Assembly: GCA_900552015.1 (NCBI GenBank)
Contig: URXY01000059.1
Coordinates: 1-10,622 of the forward strand
Reading direction: 5' to 3'
DNA: 10,622 nt
DNA from: an uncultured Eubacteriales bacterium
Lineage (GTDB): Bacteria; Bacillota; Clostridia; Oscillospirales; Oscillospiraceae
How positions within the stretch are numbered: the first letter of the stretch is position 1; each line of letters begins with the position of its first letter. The position numbers and the translations under genes were made by a program. The notes beneath the pieces are model-generated. The model was given only the letters and a program-made list of their open reading frames with translations, made no database searches and had not been told where the DNA came from. Positions 1 through 6,895 of the stretch are shown here, piece by piece.

Positions 1-1368
1 GGTCATGCGCTCGCGGATGACGCTCTCCATGCGGGAAAAGCCGATGCGGAATTGGTTCTGCAGCAGCTCTCCCACGCAGCGCAGGCGGCGGTTGCCGAGG
101 TGGTCGATATCGTCCTTATAGACGATGCCGTGCGCCAGCGCGTTCATGTAGTTGATGGAAGCGAGGATATCGTCGACGAGGATGTGCTTGGGAACGAGGC
201 GGTCGGCGTTGTCGCGGATGGCCTCCTTGAGCTCTTCGCCGCTGTACTGCTCGAGCAGCTCCTTGAGCACGCTCTCGCGCACGCGCTCTTTGATGCCGCA
301 CTCGGCCACGGGGTCAAAGTCGACGAAGCGGTCGAGGTCGACCATGTGGTTCGAGAAGACACGCATCGTGCGGCCGTCGACCTCGATGGTCACGTCGTTG
401 ACGCCGATGGCGTCCATCTCGCGGGCCTCCTCGTCGGTGACGATGTGGCCGGCGTCGAACAGGATCTCGCCCGTGCGCGGGTCGGCGATGGGGAAGGAAA
501 GCTTCTGCCCGCGGATACGGGTCCACAGGGAGAGCTTCTTGTTGAACTTGTAGCGGCCGACCATGGACAGGTCATAGCGGCGCGGGTCGAAGAAGAGGTT
601 GTTGATGAGGGTCTCGCAGGCCTCGACCGTGGGCGGCTCGCCCGGGCGCAGCTTGCGGTAGATCTCGAGCATCGCCTCTTCGTAGGTCTTGCAGGCATCC
701 TTTTCGAGCGTGACGGCCACGCGGTCGTCATCGCCGAACAGCTCGAGTATCTCGCTGTCGGTCTTGAAGCCGATGGCGCGGATGAGCTGGGTAATGGGGA
801 TCTTGCGGTTCTTATCGATGCGGACCCAGAAGATCTCGTTGGCGTCGGTCTCGTATTCGAGCCATGCGCCGCGGTACGGGATGACGGTGGACGTCAGCAG
901 CGGGAGGTCGGTCTTGAGGTCGATCTCCTTGCCGTAGTAGATGCCGGGGGAACGGACGAGCTGGGAGACGACCACGCGCTCGGCGCCGTTGATGACGAAC
1001 GTGCCGGACTCGGTCATGAGCGGGAAATCGCCCATGAATATCTCCTGCTCTTTGATCTCGCCGGTCTCCTTGTTGTAGAGACGGACGCTCACCTTCAGGG
1101 GAGCGGCATACGTCGCGTCGCGCGCCTTGCACTCGAGCACGTCGTACTTGGGCGCTTCATCCATCTTGTAGTCGATGAAGCTCAGCTCAAGGTTGCCGGC
1201 ATAGTTGGAAATGGAGGCGACGTCGGAAAAGACCTCGCGCAGGCCCGTATCGAGGAACCACTGGTAGGACTTCTTCTGAAGCGCCAGCAGGTTCGGCATA
1301 TCCACGATCTCTTCGTGTCGGGCGAAATTCTTGCGAAGGGTCTTGCCATACATCTTGTCTTTGGCCAT
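1..1368 (-). CDS. rpoB: RNA polymerase beta subunit, N-terminal part (runs off the left edge)
   Basis: Catalytic beta subunit of DNA-dependent RNA polymerase. The 456 codons present (family length about 1,150-1,250 residues) run without a stop from ATG at 1368 to the window edge. The protein begins MAKDKMYGKTLRKNFARHEE. Recognisable family blocks include FVINGAERVVVSQLVRSPG near residues 125-145 (beta1/protrusion, the N-terminal rifampicin region), the block WVRIDKNRKIPITQLIRAIG, and a last stretch FRIGFSRMESVIRERMT. The edge therefore falls a few dozen codons before rifampicin cluster I, so resistance codons cannot be read. A Shine-Dalgarno-like GAAAGG and GAAGAG lie upstream of the ATG. Unusually, the gene upstream is not rplL but a divergently oriented peptidase gene. 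rpoB has its own promoter and a long leader. The long open frame on the opposite strand is a GC-bias shadow. Confidence 0.98.
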   Translation of the reverse strand, partial: MAKDKMYGKTLRKNFARHEEIVDMPNLLALQKKSYQWFLDTGLREVFSDVASISNYAGNLELSFIDYKMDEAPKYDVLECKARDATYAAPLKVSVRLYNKETGEIKEQEIFMGDFPLMTESGTFVINGAERVVVSQLVRSPGIYYGKEIDLKTDLPLLTSTVIPYRGAWLEYETDANEIFWVRIDKNRKIPITQLIRAIGFKTDSEILELFGDDDRVAVTLEKDACKTYEEAMLEIYRKLRPGEPPTVEACETLINNLFFDPRRYDLSMVGRYKFNKKLSLWTRIRGQKLSFPIADPRTGEILFDAGHIVTDEEAREMDAIGVNDVTIEVDGRTMRVFSNHMVDLDRFVDFDPVAECGIKERVRESVLKELLEQYSGEELKEAIRDNADRLVPKHILVDDILASINYMNALAHGIVYKDDIDHLGNRRLRCVGELLQNQFRIGFSRMESVIRERMT

Positions 1369-1391
1369 TTTGCTCTTCACGCCTTTCTTTT

Positions 1392-1414
1392 CTTCAGGCC
1401 CTGTCCGCCTGAAG
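1392..1414 (-). other. Hairpin in the rpoB mRNA leader
   Basis: On the minus strand CTTCAGGC pairs perfectly with GCCTGAAG around a 7-nt loop (8 bp). It ends 23 nt before the rpoB start codon, just upstream of the purine-rich ribosome-binding region. No U-tract follows, so it is not a terminator. It could affect translation or mRNA stability of rpoB. The structure is seen in the sequence; any regulatory role is inference. Confidence 0.55.
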
Positions 1415-1481
1415 GAATGTATTGAGCGGCTCGGTCAGCTCGACACGCCCGGCCTTGTTGTCAAAACAAACGAGCGATATC

Positions 1482-1510
1482 TTGCTTTTTTTGCCGCAGT
1501 ATGCTATTCT
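1482..1510 (+). promoter_or_regulatory. Possible weak plus-strand promoter inside the rpoB leader region
   Basis: TTGCTT (1482-1487), 17 bases, TATTCT (1505-1510). A transcript from here would start near 1517, pass a G-rich hairpin at 1521-1540 and end at the terminator at 1605-1634, giving an RNA of roughly 120 nt. The match to consensus is modest, so this is only a candidate. Confidence 0.25.
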
Positions 1511-1520
1511 CTCGGTAATG

Positions 1521-1540
1521 GGTGGGGAATTTTCCTCACC
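1521..1540 (+). other. Hairpin that pairs fully only as plus-strand RNA
   Basis: GGTGGGG (1521-1527) pairs with CCTCACC (1534-1540) around a 6-nt loop. In plus-strand RNA one pair is G-U. In minus-strand RNA the same position is an A-C mismatch. That weakly favours a function on the plus strand. It is followed by TTTT, so a poor terminator is also possible. Confidence 0.35.
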
Positions 1541-1562
1541 TTTTCCCGTTTATAAGCGCTTT

Positions 1563-1591
1563 ATTTTACCAAACCGTGCCGAAAAAGTCAA
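1563..1591 (-). promoter_or_regulatory. Sigma-A promoter for rpoB
   Basis: On the minus strand TTGACT (1586-1591) is followed by a 17-base spacer and TAAAAT (1563-1568), with an extended -10 TGG directly before it. Transcription would start near 1557-1560, giving a leader of about 190 nt before the rpoB ATG. This fits rpoB being transcribed separately from ribosomal protein genes. Confidence 0.75.
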
Positions 1592-1604
1592 GGCATTTTT
1601 TGTG

Positions 1605-1634
1605 AACATCTGCAATTTCCGCAGATGTTTTTTT
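1605..1634 (+). terminator. Rho-independent terminator, plus strand, in the rpoB/peptidase gap
   Basis: AACATCTGC (1605-1613) pairs perfectly with GCAGATGTT (1621-1629) over a 7-nt loop and runs into seven Ts (1628-1634). The T-tract exists only for plus-strand transcripts. A weaker terminator-like hairpin lies just before it: GTGCC at 1576-1580, GGCAT at 1592-1596, then six Ts. No plus-strand gene precedes it. It may insulate the peptidase promoter, end a small RNA, or be a relic of an earlier gene order. Confidence 0.8.
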
Positions 1635-1661
1635 GTGCGCTTCGACGGACCTGCCGCCGCG

Positions 1662-1690
1662 TTGCAATGTTTCCGGTACTGTGGTATGAT
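1662..1690 (+). promoter_or_regulatory. Sigma-A promoter for the peptidase-VanZ-GNAT operon
   Basis: TTGCAA (1662-1667), a 17-base spacer, TATGAT (1685-1690) with extended -10 TGG immediately before it. It lies directly after the plus-strand terminator at 1605-1634. The expected start is near 1697, leaving a leader of about 48 nt that contains a small CGCC/GGCG hairpin before the ribosome-binding site. Confidence 0.75.
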
Positions 1691-1744
1691 AAGAAAATGA
1701 GATGTGCGCCTTTCGGCGTGCCCGATGAAAGGAGTTTTCCGATT

Positions 1745-3709
1745 ATGAAGCCTATCGCCATCGACGATTTCTGCGCCGTCCGTTCGCTCGCGAACGTGAC
1801 CTTCTCCCCCGATGGGAGCAGCGCCTGCTTCACCGTGAGCCAGGCAAAAAAAGAAAAAAACTGCTATGAGTCCCGCCTGTACACTTTAAAGAACGGCTCC
1901 GTCCGCCCGCTGACCGGCGGCGGCAAGGAGTCCTCCTTCTGCTACTTAAACGAAAATACCGTGCTCTTTGCGGGCGACCGCGAGGGCGAAAAGGAGCCGT
2001 CGCTCCAGAGCCGCTACTATAAGATCGCGCTCGACGGCGGCGAGGCCGAGCTCGCCTACACCTTCCCCATCCCTGTTTCACAGGTCTTTCCGCTCCAGAA
2101 CGGTGACCTGCTCGCCGTCGGCTCGACCTTCCCCGGCTTCGAGGACCTCTACAAGGGCGATAAGAAACTCTCCAAGGCCTACCTCGACGACAAGAAGGAA
2201 AATGAGGACTATGAGGTCATCACCCAACTGCCCTGGTGGTGGAACGGCAGCAGCTATACGCGCGGCGCGTATGAAAGCCTCTTCTATTACGACGCAAAGA
2301 AGAAGTTCCTCACCCGCTTGACGGATGCAGGCTTCTCCGTCTCCGACGTGCAGCTCACGGAGGACAAGAAGTCCGTCTACTACAGCCTGCTCGACGTGTC
2401 CTGTCCCCGCCCCGCGCACTTTGGCGGCGCGGACCTCTACCGCATCGACCTTGCCTCGCGCCGTCAGGAGCTTGTCGTCAAGAGCCGTCCCGACTTTGTC
2501 ATCGCGACGTACGCGCTCGGCAGGTCCTTCCTGCTCGTCATGGCCGCAGACGGCAAGTTCGGCATGAACACGGACTGCGACTTTTATAAGCTCGACTACG
2601 AAACGCTCGCCGTCACGCCCTACGCCGTCTACGGCGAGGCTATCGGTTCTTCCGTCGGCTGCGATGTCCGCCACGGCGGCGGCCGTGCACTCAAGATGGA
2701 TGGCGACGTGCTGTACTTCATCTCCACGCGCTTCGACGACGCGGGGCTCTACAAGCTTGAGGACGGCGAGGTCTCCCCTGTTCTCGTGCACGACGGCTCG
2801 ATCGACAGCTTTGACCGCAAAAACGGTAAAATGCTCCTCTGCGCGCTCTGGGATATGAAGCCGCAGGAGCTCTACGATGAGACGGGCCGCCGCGTCACGC
2901 ACTTCAATGACACCGCCCTGCGCGGTAAGTATGTCGCCCGGCCCGAAAAGCTCTACTTCATGTGCGGCGAGCACGAGGTACACGGCTTCATCTTAAAGCC
3001 CTTCGGCTTTGAAGAGGGCAAAAAGTACCCCGTCATCTTCGATATCCACGGCGGTCCCAAGACCGTGTACGGCCCCGTCTTCTATCACGAGATGCAGTAT
3101 TGGGCAGGTCAGGGCTATTTCGTTATCTTCTGCAATCCTACGGGCAGCGACGGACGCGGCGCGTTCATGGATATCCGCGGCAAGTACGGCACCGTGGACT
3201 ATGAGGACTTGATGGCCTTCTGCGACACAGCCCTCGAGCACTATCCCGAGATGGACCGCGACGAGCTCTTCGAGACCGGCGGCTCTTATGGCGGCTTTAT
3301 GACCAACTGGATCATCGGCCACACCGACCGCTTCCGTGCCTGCGCCAGCCAGCGCTCCATCTCGAACTGGACGAGCTTCTACGGCGTATCCGACATCGGC
3401 CCCGACTTCTCCGAGGACCAGTGCGGCTCGACCATCTGGCCGGACGTCGAAAAATTCTGGTGGCACAGCCCCATGAAGTACGCCGACCAGGTCAAGACGC
3501 CGACGCTCTTCCTCCACTCCTTCGAGGACTATCGCTGCCCTGTCGATCAGGGCTATCAGATGTACTCCGCGCTCGTTGCGCACGGCGTGGAGAGCAGACT
3601 CGTCCTCTTCCGCGGCGAGAACCACGAGCTTTCGCGCAGCGGCAAGCCCAAGCACCGCATCCGCCGCTTGAACGAGATCACCGGCTGGTTCGAGCAGCAC
3701 AAAGGCTAA
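1745..3709 (+). CDS. S9-family (prolyl oligopeptidase/acylaminoacyl-peptidase type) serine peptidase
   Basis: 654-residue peptidase expected to cleave short peptides, probably in the cytoplasm since there is no signal peptide or membrane segment. The start is ATG 1745, chosen because AAAGGAG lies 10 bases upstream at 1728-1734; the frame stays open further upstream, but that part lies across the promoter. Residues 1 to about 400 look like the beta-propeller (for example TFSPDGSSACF near the N-terminus). The alpha/beta-hydrolase domain follows, with the oxyanion-type motif DIHGGP (residues 433-438), nucleophile Ser514 in GGSYGG, Asp595 in HSFEDYRCP and His627 in GENHE. The triad is therefore complete. 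It is the first gene of a likely operon, with 39 bases to the VanZ-like gene. Family assignment is firm; exact specificity (oligopeptidase, acylaminoacyl- or dipeptidyl-peptidase) cannot be read from the sequence. Confidence 0.93.
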   Translation: MKPIAIDDFCAVRSLANVTFSPDGSSACFTVSQAKKEKNCYESRLYTLKNGSVRPLTGGGKESSFCYLNENTVLFAGDREGEKEPSLQSRYYKIALDGGEAELAYTFPIPVSQVFPLQNGDLLAVGSTFPGFEDLYKGDKKLSKAYLDDKKENEDYEVITQLPWWWNGSSYTRGAYESLFYYDAKKKFLTRLTDAGFSVSDVQLTEDKKSVYYSLLDVSCPRPAHFGGADLYRIDLASRRQELVVKSRPDFVIATYALGRSFLLVMAADGKFGMNTDCDFYKLDYETLAVTPYAVYGEAIGSSVGCDVRHGGGRALKMDGDVLYFISTRFDDAGLYKLEDGEVSPVLVHDGSIDSFDRKNGKMLLCALWDMKPQELYDETGRRVTHFNDTALRGKYVARPEKLYFMCGEHEVHGFILKPFGFEEGKKYPVIFDIHGGPKTVYGPVFYHEMQYWAGQGYFVIFCNPTGSDGRGAFMDIRGKYGTVDYEDLMAFCDTALEHYPEMDRDELFETGGSYGGFMTNWIIGHTDRFRACASQRSISNWTSFYGVSDIGPDFSEDQCGSTIWPDVEKFWWHSPMKYADQVKTPTLFLHSFEDYRCPVDQGYQMYSALVAHGVESRLVLFRGENHELSRSGKPKHRIRRLNEITGWFEQHKG

Positions 3710-3748
3710 GACCGTTCCCCACCGTCACAGATACCAAGGGAGGTCCCC

Positions 3749-4402
3749 ATGTATCACGCTCTCCGGCGCATCATGAGCTCCGCCACCATCTTCGGGTATT
3801 TTCTCGAGGTCGTTCCCGTCACCTGCCTTGTCGGCATGGTCTATGCCATTTTTCGCCTGCGTGCCCTGCGCCGGAGCGATCGCATCGCGTGGGGCGCGGA
3901 GATCATGCAGTTTCTGTTCGTCTGCTATCTCACAGGGCTTTTGGGCCTTTTGCTTCTCCCGCCCGGCTTCTGGTGCAGCATCTTTGACGGCATCGCCTTC
4001 GGCTGGTGGAGCGAGGTCAAGCCTGTCTTCGGCCTCGGCGGCGTCAATTTATCGCCCACGCTGCTGCAGTGCCTGCGCGGCGAGTTGACGCTCGGGAGCT
4101 GGGTGAAGGAGATGCTGCTCGGCAACATCCTCATGTTCCTGCCGCTCGGCTTCTTTCTCCCCTTTGTGACGCGGCGCGTCAACAGGAAGAACATTTTTGC
4201 ATTTGCTCTCTGCGTGCCCCTTGTCCTTGAATCGCTGCAGATCGTTCTGGGCCGGTCGTTCGATATCGACGATCTTCTCTGCAACTTTCTCGGCATCACC
4301 GTCGGATACTTTGCCGCAGCCGCTGTCCGGCGCATCGGCAAGCGCCCGGCGCACCCCCCGCTCGGAAAGGACCATTATGGAACGCCAGACCGTAGACAGT
4401 GA
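3749..4402 (+). CDS. VanZ-like family membrane protein
   Basis: 217-residue integral membrane protein with about five hydrophobic segments. The VanZ-like family signature is clear: GNILMFLPLGFFLPF (residues 125-139), then ESLQIVLGRSFDIDDLLCNF (161-180), with the conserved Glu/Gln and FDIDD followed by Asn. VanZ of vancomycin-resistance elements confers low-level teicoplanin resistance. Most chromosomal homologues have no known role, and there are no vanH/A/X genes here, so glycopeptide resistance should not be assumed. ATG 3749 follows GGGAGG (3738-3743) by 5 bases. It sits 39 bases after the peptidase stop, and its last 26 bases overlap the next gene. The C-terminal tail after about residue 196 is hydrophilic and is the part lying over the next gene's start. 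Confidence 0.9.
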   Translation: MYHALRRIMSSATIFGYFLEVVPVTCLVGMVYAIFRLRALRRSDRIAWGAEIMQFLFVCYLTGLLGLLLLPPGFWCSIFDGIAFGWWSEVKPVFGLGGVNLSPTLLQCLRGELTLGSWVKEMLLGNILMFLPLGFFLPFVTRRVNRKNIFAFALCVPLVLESLQIVLGRSFDIDDLLCNFLGITVGYFAAAAVRRIGKRPAHPPLGKDHYGTPDRRQ

Positions 4403-4817
4403 GATCACGCTCGTCCCGTATTATCCGAACTACAAGGCATCGCTGCCGTGGTATCAGGACCCCGACGTCTGCAAACAGGTCGATGACCGTAATAGCGTGT
4501 ATGACCTCGATCTGCTCAAAGCGATGTACCGCTACTTAAACAAGCGCGGCGACCTCTATTACATCAAGTATCGCGGCCGCCTGTGCGGCGACGTCTGCCT
4601 GCATCCGGACGGTGAGGTCAATATTGTCGTGGCGAGGAGCTTTCAAAATAAGCACATCGGCCGGCGAGTCATTAGCAAACTGGCCGAACTCGCAAGAGCG
4701 CAGCACATCCCGAAGCTGCACGCGGATATCTACTCGTTCAACACGCAGTCGCAGTGGATGTTTGAGCACGCCGGATTTCGGAAAGCCGGCGACGAGCTGT
4801 ATGAGCTCTGTCTGTAA
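4377..4817 (+). CDS. GNAT-family N-acetyltransferase
   Basis: 146-residue acyl-CoA-dependent acetyltransferase of unknown substrate. The acetyl-CoA binding motif A is seen at residues 83-102, with QNKHIGRR filling the Q/RxxGxG/A pyrophosphate loop. The C-terminal NTQSQWMFEHAGFRKAGDE (122-140) matches the usual GNAT motif B with the Asn and the GF pair. ATG 4377 is chosen because GGAAAGG (4364-4370) lies 6 bases upstream and the domain starts at once; the frame is open further upstream inside the VanZ-like gene. It overlaps that gene by 26 bases, so translation is probably coupled. It ends 19 bases before a terminator and is the last gene of its operon. Confidence 0.88.
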   Translation: MERQTVDSEITLVPYYPNYKASLPWYQDPDVCKQVDDRNSVYDLDLLKAMYRYLNKRGDLYYIKYRGRLCGDVCLHPDGEVNIVVARSFQNKHIGRRVISKLAELARAQHIPKLHADIYSFNTQSQWMFEHAGFRKAGDELYELCL

Positions 4818-4836
4818 ATTCCAATATTCCATTGTA

Positions 4837-4865
4837 AAAGCGCCCGCTCAGTGAGCGGGCGCTTT
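4837..4865. terminator. Bidirectional intrinsic terminator between convergent GNAT and PrsW genes
   Basis: AAAGCGCCCGCTC (4837-4849) and GAGCGGGCGCTTT (4853-4865) form a perfect 13-bp stem with a 3-nt centre. T-rich sequence follows on the plus strand and TTTTACAAT on the minus strand. It lies between stop codons at 4817 (plus) and 4884 (minus), so it can end both units. Confidence 0.88.
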
Positions 4866-4883
4866 GCTGTTCTCTTTTCCGGT

Positions 4884-5630
4884 TCAAAACTCCGGGCCGT
4901 TGTAGTAATGGTAGTCGTTGCCGTCGATGAAGCGGTCATCGCGCGCGAGCTTTTTGATCATGCGGTATGCCGCGGCGAAGAGCAGCACGACAAACGCAAC
5001 GAAGATCCAGGCGTAGCCATCGTACTCATAGGTCGCAATGAAGTCGTACGTGCCGTGCAGCAGCATCGGCACGAGCACGGCAAAGCGGCGGCAGCGGCGG
5101 CTGCGGTACTCGTCGCCAAAGTTGTCGTAGCGCTTGGCAAGGCCATAAAACGCGCCCATGAACACGCCGAAGCACGCGTGTCCCGGCACAGCCGTGACGG
5201 CGCGGACAGCCGCCGTGCCGAGGCCATACATCAGCACATAGCTGATGTTCTCCCACAGGGCAAAGCCGAGCGCGACGAACACGGCGTACACAATGCCGTC
5301 GAACTGGCAGTTGAATTCGCCAGAATACCACGTGCGCTTTTTGAGCAACAGATACTTAAAGCCCTCCTCCGACAGCGCGACGACGATGAAATAGAGAATA
5401 GCGTTGTAGGCGGTCGTATCCTGCGGCACGATGAGCGCGAGGACCGTCTCGCCGATCTGCTCGCTGATGAGCGCGGCAAAGGTCGCGATGATGCCGAAAA
5501 GCACGAGCGAGAGCAGCAGCCTCGGCGACTCCTTATCGAGCCGGTCCTCCTTGTAGACAAAGCGCAGCAGGACGATAGCCGGGATGACCGCCGCAGCGAT
5601 CAAGATCGGGTTTACATAAAAGAGAAACAT
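4884..5630 (-). CDS. PrsW-family glutamic-type intramembrane protease
   Basis: 248-residue multi-pass membrane protein. It carries the PrsW (peptidase M82 / CPBP-like) signatures: SEEGFK (Glu88, Glu89, Lys92, the EExxK motif), FDG at 110-112, ALWENISY (Glu127), a His151 helix (HACFGVFMGAFYGLAK) and LLHGTYDF (His192, Asp197). In Bacillus subtilis PrsW cleaves the anti-sigma factor RsiW in the membrane. No anti-sigma or ECF sigma gene is in this window, so the substrate here is unknown. The N-terminus MFLFYVNPILIAAAVIPAIV is the first membrane segment. ATG 5630 is preceded by a purine-rich GAGGAGAGAGG site and a strong promoter. The gene is single, divergent from the EamA transporter and convergent with the GNAT gene. 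Confidence 0.9.
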   Translation of the reverse strand: MFLFYVNPILIAAAVIPAIVLLRFVYKEDRLDKESPRLLLSLVLFGIIATFAALISEQIGETVLALIVPQDTTAYNAILYFIVVALSEEGFKYLLLKKRTWYSGEFNCQFDGIVYAVFVALGFALWENISYVLMYGLGTAAVRAVTAVPGHACFGVFMGAFYGLAKRYDNFGDEYRSRRCRRFAVLVPMLLHGTYDFIATYEYDGYAWIFVAFVVLLFAAAYRMIKKLARDDRFIDGNDYHYYNGPEF

Positions 5631-5661
5631 CTTTCCTCTCTCCTCTTTATCATGATATCAC

Positions 5662-5690
5662 AGCATACCAGCCATGGTGGATTTTGTCAA
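5662..5690 (-). promoter_or_regulatory. Sigma-A promoter for the PrsW-family gene
   Basis: On the minus strand TTGACA (5685-5690), 17 bases, TATGCT (5662-5667), with extended -10 TGG. Start expected near 5655, giving a short leader. The palindrome TATCATGATA (5648-5657) lies at the expected start site and could be an operator, but this is unproven. Confidence 0.78.
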
Positions 5691-5717
5691 CGCAAAGGGA
5701 TTTGGACAGTCTCCCAC

Positions 5718-5746
5718 TTGACTGCTGGGCAAAGAGTGTGTATGAT
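5718..5746 (+). promoter_or_regulatory. Sigma-A promoter for the EamA transporter
   Basis: TTGACT (5718-5723), 17 bases, TATGAT (5741-5746). It is back to back with the prsW promoter; the two -35 boxes are 27 bases apart. The leader to the ATG at 5786 is about 33 nt. Confidence 0.75.
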
Positions 5747-5785
5747 GATTGCATTCGCTTTATTCATATAAAGGAGGTGAGCGGC

Positions 5786-6691
5786 ATGGACCGTCGAAAG
5801 CGGTGGCTTGGTTATCTCTTCGTGATCTTCAGCGCCGTCATCTTCGGCTGTATGCCGCTGGGAGCAAATTTCCTCTATGCACAGGGCGTGACACCGATGA
5901 GCCTCGTCTTTCTGCGCAATCTGCTGTCGCTTCCCATCCTCGCGCTGCTCGGCAGCCGCCAGGGCGGGCTGCGCATCGGCCGCGGCGCGCTGCTTGAGGT
6001 CGGCATCGCCGCGTTCTTCGGCTGCTGGCTCGCCCCTGTCCTTCTGTTCAGCTCGTATCGCTATCTTGCCTCGGGCATGGCGACGGTATTCCACTTTGCC
6101 TATCCCGTCATTGTGGTGCTCGGCGGCTTTCTGTTGCATGAAAAGGTAAAAAAGAGCGCGCTCTTCTGCGCGCTTCTGTGCTCGCTCGGCATTCTGCTGC
6201 TCTTCGACCCGCACGGGACCATCGACCCTCTGGGCGTGACGTTCGCGCTCACCTCCGGTGTCGCGTACGCCGTCTACATCCTCATTCTCGGCCATTTCCG
6301 CCACCGCGAGGTCACGGGCTTCCGCCTGAGCTTCTACATGGCGATCGTGAGCATGGTCTGCACGTTTTTTCTCTGCCTTGCGACCGATCAGTTCCGTATG
6401 CCGCAGACGCCCGGCGGCTGGGGCGTGGCGTTCCTCTTCTCGTTCGCCATCAGCGTCGTCGCAGTCGTGCTCTTCCAGGAGGGGACGTTCCTCATCGGCG
6501 CGCAGCGCGCGGCCATTCTGAGCACGTTCGAGCCCATCACGAGCATCTTCTTCGGCATTCTGTTCCTCAATGAAACGCTCACGCCGCGCATCCTGCTCGG
6601 TTCGGCGATCACACTGCTCGCAGGCGCGCTCATCACCGTGACGGGCAGGAAAAGCGACGAAAAAGCCGCCCCCGATGCCCTTCAGGACTGA
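5786..6691 (+). CDS. EamA-family (DMT superfamily) transporter
   Basis: 301-residue inner-membrane permease with about ten hydrophobic helices arranged as two EamA repeats (roughly residues 8-140 and 148-286). Typical family features are FSAVIFGCMPLGANF in helix 1, the repeat-ending LLHEK (Glu119) and LNETL (Glu263), and STFEPITSIFFG (245-256). Substrate is unknown: family members export amino acids, nucleosides or other metabolites. ATG 5786 is chosen because AAGGAGG (5771-5777) lies 8 bases upstream; the frame is open further upstream but across the promoter. The last 10 bases overlap the end of a small gene on the minus strand, and no terminator stands directly behind it. Confidence 0.92.
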   Translation: MDRRKRWLGYLFVIFSAVIFGCMPLGANFLYAQGVTPMSLVFLRNLLSLPILALLGSRQGGLRIGRGALLEVGIAAFFGCWLAPVLLFSSYRYLASGMATVFHFAYPVIVVLGGFLLHEKVKKSALFCALLCSLGILLLFDPHGTIDPLGVTFALTSGVAYAVYILILGHFRHREVTGFRLSFYMAIVSMVCTFFLCLATDQFRMPQTPGGWGVAFLFSFAISVVAVVLFQEGTFLIGAQRAAILSTFEPITSIFFGILFLNETLTPRILLGSAITLLAGALITVTGRKSDEKAAPDALQD

Positions 6692-6864
6692 TCGATCCCC
6701 GCGCCCGTATTCGTCCCCGCGCGCAGCGCGAGGATCATTGCAAGGCTGTCGCCGAGCTGCGAAAAGAGCGCAGAGAGCAGCGCGAGCTCTTCATCGCTCC
6801 TGCCCTGCGCCAGCGCGGAGGCCAGTACACCGATGAGCGCGGGCAGCGTATCCTGACACGGCAT
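6682..6864 (-). CDS. Small conserved-looking protein, resembles DUF6774 family (60 residues)
   Basis: 60-residue protein, mostly helical and alanine/leucine rich. The core DEELALLSALFSQLGDSLA (residues 24-42) resembles, from memory, short clostridial proteins annotated DUF6774 (consensus like ELALLAA..QLGDTLA). No function is known for that group. Support for a real gene: the minus strand has GAGGTGAT (6870-6877) upstream of ATG 6864, with the core about 9 bases away; the frame fills the gap between two plus-strand genes; and the periodicity suggests an amphipathic helix. Its last codons overlap the EamA stop by 10 bases, tail to tail. No convincing promoter was found, though TAGAAT lies upstream at 6884-6889. 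The family link needs a profile search. Confidence 0.68.
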   Translation of the reverse strand: MPCQDTLPALIGVLASALAQGRSDEELALLSALFSQLGDSLAMILALRAGTNTGAGIDQS

Positions 6865-6869
6865 CGTCC

Positions 6870-6877
6870 ATCACCTC
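6870..6877 (-). promoter_or_regulatory. Shine-Dalgarno site of the 60-residue gene
   Basis: GAGGTGAT on the minus strand is an 8-base match to the anti-Shine-Dalgarno complement and ends 5 bases before ATG 6864. It decides the start and is the main evidence that this small frame is translated. Confidence 0.65.
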
Positions 6878-6895
6878 ATGTCTATTCTATGCAGA

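Noticed and set aside
52..1425. A 457-codon open frame on the plus strand opposite rpoB
   Set aside because: It is the antisense image of a GC-biased gene. It is rich in low-complexity Val/Ala/Asp/Glu, has no family features, and rpoB on the other strand is unmistakable.
1846..1861. Slippery A-runs (A7 G A7) early in the peptidase gene, possible programmed frameshift
   Set aside because: A -1 shift meets TGA at 1867-1869 and a +1 shift meets TAA within about ten codons, so no useful second product results. The downstream zero frame is intact.
2078..3700. Long minus-strand frames (301 and 235 codons) opposite the S9 peptidase
   Set aside because: Same GC-bias shadow effect. The plus-strand frame has the full catalytic triad, promoter and ribosome-binding site.
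3749..4402. Glycopeptide resistance determinant
   Set aside because: The protein belongs to the VanZ-like family, but no vanRSHAX genes accompany it. Chromosomal VanZ-like proteins are common and mostly unrelated to resistance.
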